NCBI GenBank assembly: GCA_030549775.1
Contig: CM060180.1
Location: forward strand, 85,883,172-85,947,171
Source: Tamarix chinensis
Lineage: Eukaryota > Streptophyta > Magnoliopsida > Caryophyllales > Tamaricaceae
DNA length: 64,000 bases
Direction: 5' to 3'
Below, one piece after another: positions 62,663 through 64,000 of the stretch. Under the pieces are notes generated by a model, which was not told the origin of the DNA, searched no databases, and saw only the letters and a list, made by a program, of their open reading frames with translations. The translations under genes and the position numbers were made by a program. The first letter of the stretch is position 1. Each line of letters opens with the position of its first letter.

Positions 62663-63050
62663 CCCCACTATTATAACCGGTGGGCCGGTCACACATGGAG
62701 CATCGTTCCCCAACCACTATTATTACTGGTGGATCGGTCACAAATAGGGTCAAACCCTAACCACTATTATAACCGGTGGATCGGTCACAAATAGGGTCAA
62801 ACCCTAACCACTATTCCTAATCGGTGGATCGGTTCGGTTCCTGCTCGCATAGTGTTCCATTGTAAGTTATTAGTATCTTTTAAGTCTTAGCAAACGGTTA
62901 GATTTATTGAGCTTGGAATCCGCCATTATTATAACTGGTGGATCAGAGGCACATAGGGTAACATACCCTAACCACTATTATAGCCGGTGGATCGGAGACA
63001 CATAGGACTACGCGTCCTAACCACTATTTCTAACCGGTGGATCGGTGGGA
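62663..63050. repeat. Hairpin array of L9
   Basis: Seven units of CCACTATTATAACCGGTGG followed by ATCGGTCACAAATAGGGTCA, about 46 bp each; two neighbouring units are nearly identical, so this array is recent. A second block follows a spacer with TAAGTTATTAGTATC. Confidence 0.88.
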
Positions 63051-63189
63051 CCCGGCTTAATAGTCTTTCACTTTAAGTGATTAGTGTCTTAAGTATCTTA
63101 TTCAAAAGCTTTTTCCCTGGACATGCATGAATCAACACACATCACAAATCATAAATTCCAACATCATAATTGCACTTTAATCACCAAAC

Positions 63190-63760
63190 ACACATGGTAC
63201 AATAAAAACCCTAAGCAGCCACATGGAACCTTAATTCACCACAACAACCCATAGTTAACCACTCCAAACCCTATTTAACCATAACAACTATAATTAGCCC
63301 TTCCAAACCTTAATTAACCACAACAAATCACAATTAGCCATTTCAACACTAGTTAATCACAACAACCAAGAGTTAATCACTCCAAACCCTAATTCAGTCT
63401 CCTCCATTCCTTTATAATGCTCCATGTACTATTTTCCATCCTAGGTGTTCAAACACCCAAATAACACTTGCATTACCTTACTTATATCCCAAATCAACCT
63501 TTCATACGTAAATTTCACTCCCATGCAGACCTTACACATCCCATGCAACCTTTTAAACTTTTCATACAAACCCTAAATCCCATGCAATCATTAACTCCCA
63601 TGCAAAACCCTAACTCCACCATGCAGACCTTAATACCACCATACAACCATTAATTCCACCATGCAAAACCCAAGATTCTGTCATAAAAAACCCTAAATTC
63701 AATCCACACCAAACCAAATATCTATCCATACCAAACCCTAGATTCAAACCATATAAAACC
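63190..63760. repeat. Degenerate AACCCTAATTAACCACAAC and CCATGCAAAACCCTAA repeats
   Basis: In L9. First, ~33-bp units of CCAAACCCTAATTAACCACA with ACAACA (63195-63400), then ~25-30-bp units of CCATGCAAAACCCTAA (63520-63750). Both are irregular and AT-rich on the plus strand. They contain CCCTAA words without a telomeric run. Confidence 0.6.
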
Positions 63761-64000
63761 CAAAGATTCGTCCATATAATACAATTGATTAGATTCTCCC
63801 ATTCATAACCACAAATTTGATTCTCCCATACACCAAAATTTAGATTATCCCATATACATCATACGCTAGATTCTTCCACATAATACCATAAATTAATTCC
63901 TCTCACACAAAACCATAAAAATCATAAATCAGATTCTCCCACACGAAACCCTAAAATTCTCCATTTTATTCTTCCACTCATGAATCATTAAAATAATTAG

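Larger units (their letters stand above)
61923..64000 (-). mobile_element. L9: LTR-like unit inserted into L8, cut by window end
   Basis: It starts TGTAACACCCCAAAATTCAC at 61923 and keeps CACTTAGTACC and CCAAGTGCTAAGGCTAAG. It belongs with L5 (shared GTGGGAATGAGCAGCACC near 62399 and the following TCAGTACGCTACG block). The target site is the end of L8 at CTTAC (61918-61922); the other copy should lie beyond 64000. Its hairpin array is at 62663-63050, and a CCCTAA-rich stretch follows. Confidence 0.8.

Overview
This window looks like intergenic, repeat-packed DNA from the nuclear genome of a flowering plant. I found no intact host gene and no rRNA, tRNA or CRISPR. The plant call rests on the element types: an L1-type LINE with a plant-style gag-like ORF1, apurinic-endonuclease-like region, reverse transcriptase and C-terminal zinc-finger-like region; a decayed Sirevirus-like Ty1/copia element; a Tat/Athila-like Ty3/gypsy remnant; a non-autonomous hAT element; and very long LTR-like units ending in TGTAA..CCCC / GGGG..TTACA, which resemble long Del/Tekay-type LTRs. 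The species cannot be fixed from the sequence. Every protein-like stretch is broken by stops or frameshifts.

The dominant component is one diverse family of 3 to 5 kb LTR-like units, here called L1 to L9, each lacking any internal retrotransposon coding region. L1 (1-4017, left end outside the window), L2 (5464-8766), L3 (11468-13264 continuing at 26808-28074), L5 (21425-25910), L7 (55622-58891), L8 (58892-61922) and L9 (61923 to the window end) lie in one orientation. L4 (13265-16287, 21122-21424, 25911-26807) and L6 (49053-54176) lie in the other. L6 is a complete solo LTR with a 5-bp target duplication (ATTAT). L4 has the duplication ATATC. Members carry the same modules in order: a conserved terminal block with GGTACTAAGTGTGG, short hairpin-rich arrays with CCACTATTATAGCCGGTGG, in three members (L1, L6, L8) a 27 to 30 bp minisatellite, and a strongly purine/pyrimidine-asymmetric tract.

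Layout: 1-4017 L1; 4018-5463 unassigned AT-rich DNA with telomere-like words; 5464-8766 L2; 8767-11467 unassigned DNA with a microsatellite, a degenerate ~135-bp repeat and a short LINE-tail/SINE-like insertion; 11468-28074 a nested stack in which L3 was hit by L4, and L4 was hit by a full-length LINE (16288-21109) and by L5; 28075-30990 unassigned; about 30990-37733 the 3' part of a Tat/Athila-like gypsy element whose LTR carries an hAT element (34744-36513, 8-bp target duplication AGTGTAGC); about 37734-42900 a decayed Sirevirus-like copia element; 42900-45713 unassigned; 45714-48717 a 5'-truncated LINE; 49053-54176 solo LTR L6; 54177-55621 unassigned with a small inverted-repeat structure; 55622-64000 a second nest (L7 hit by L8, L8 hit by L9).

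Nothing here acts as a working pathway. The value of the window is its insertion history, which can be ordered from target duplications and from the resumption of interrupted sequence, and the unexplained tandem and hairpin modules carried inside the L family.
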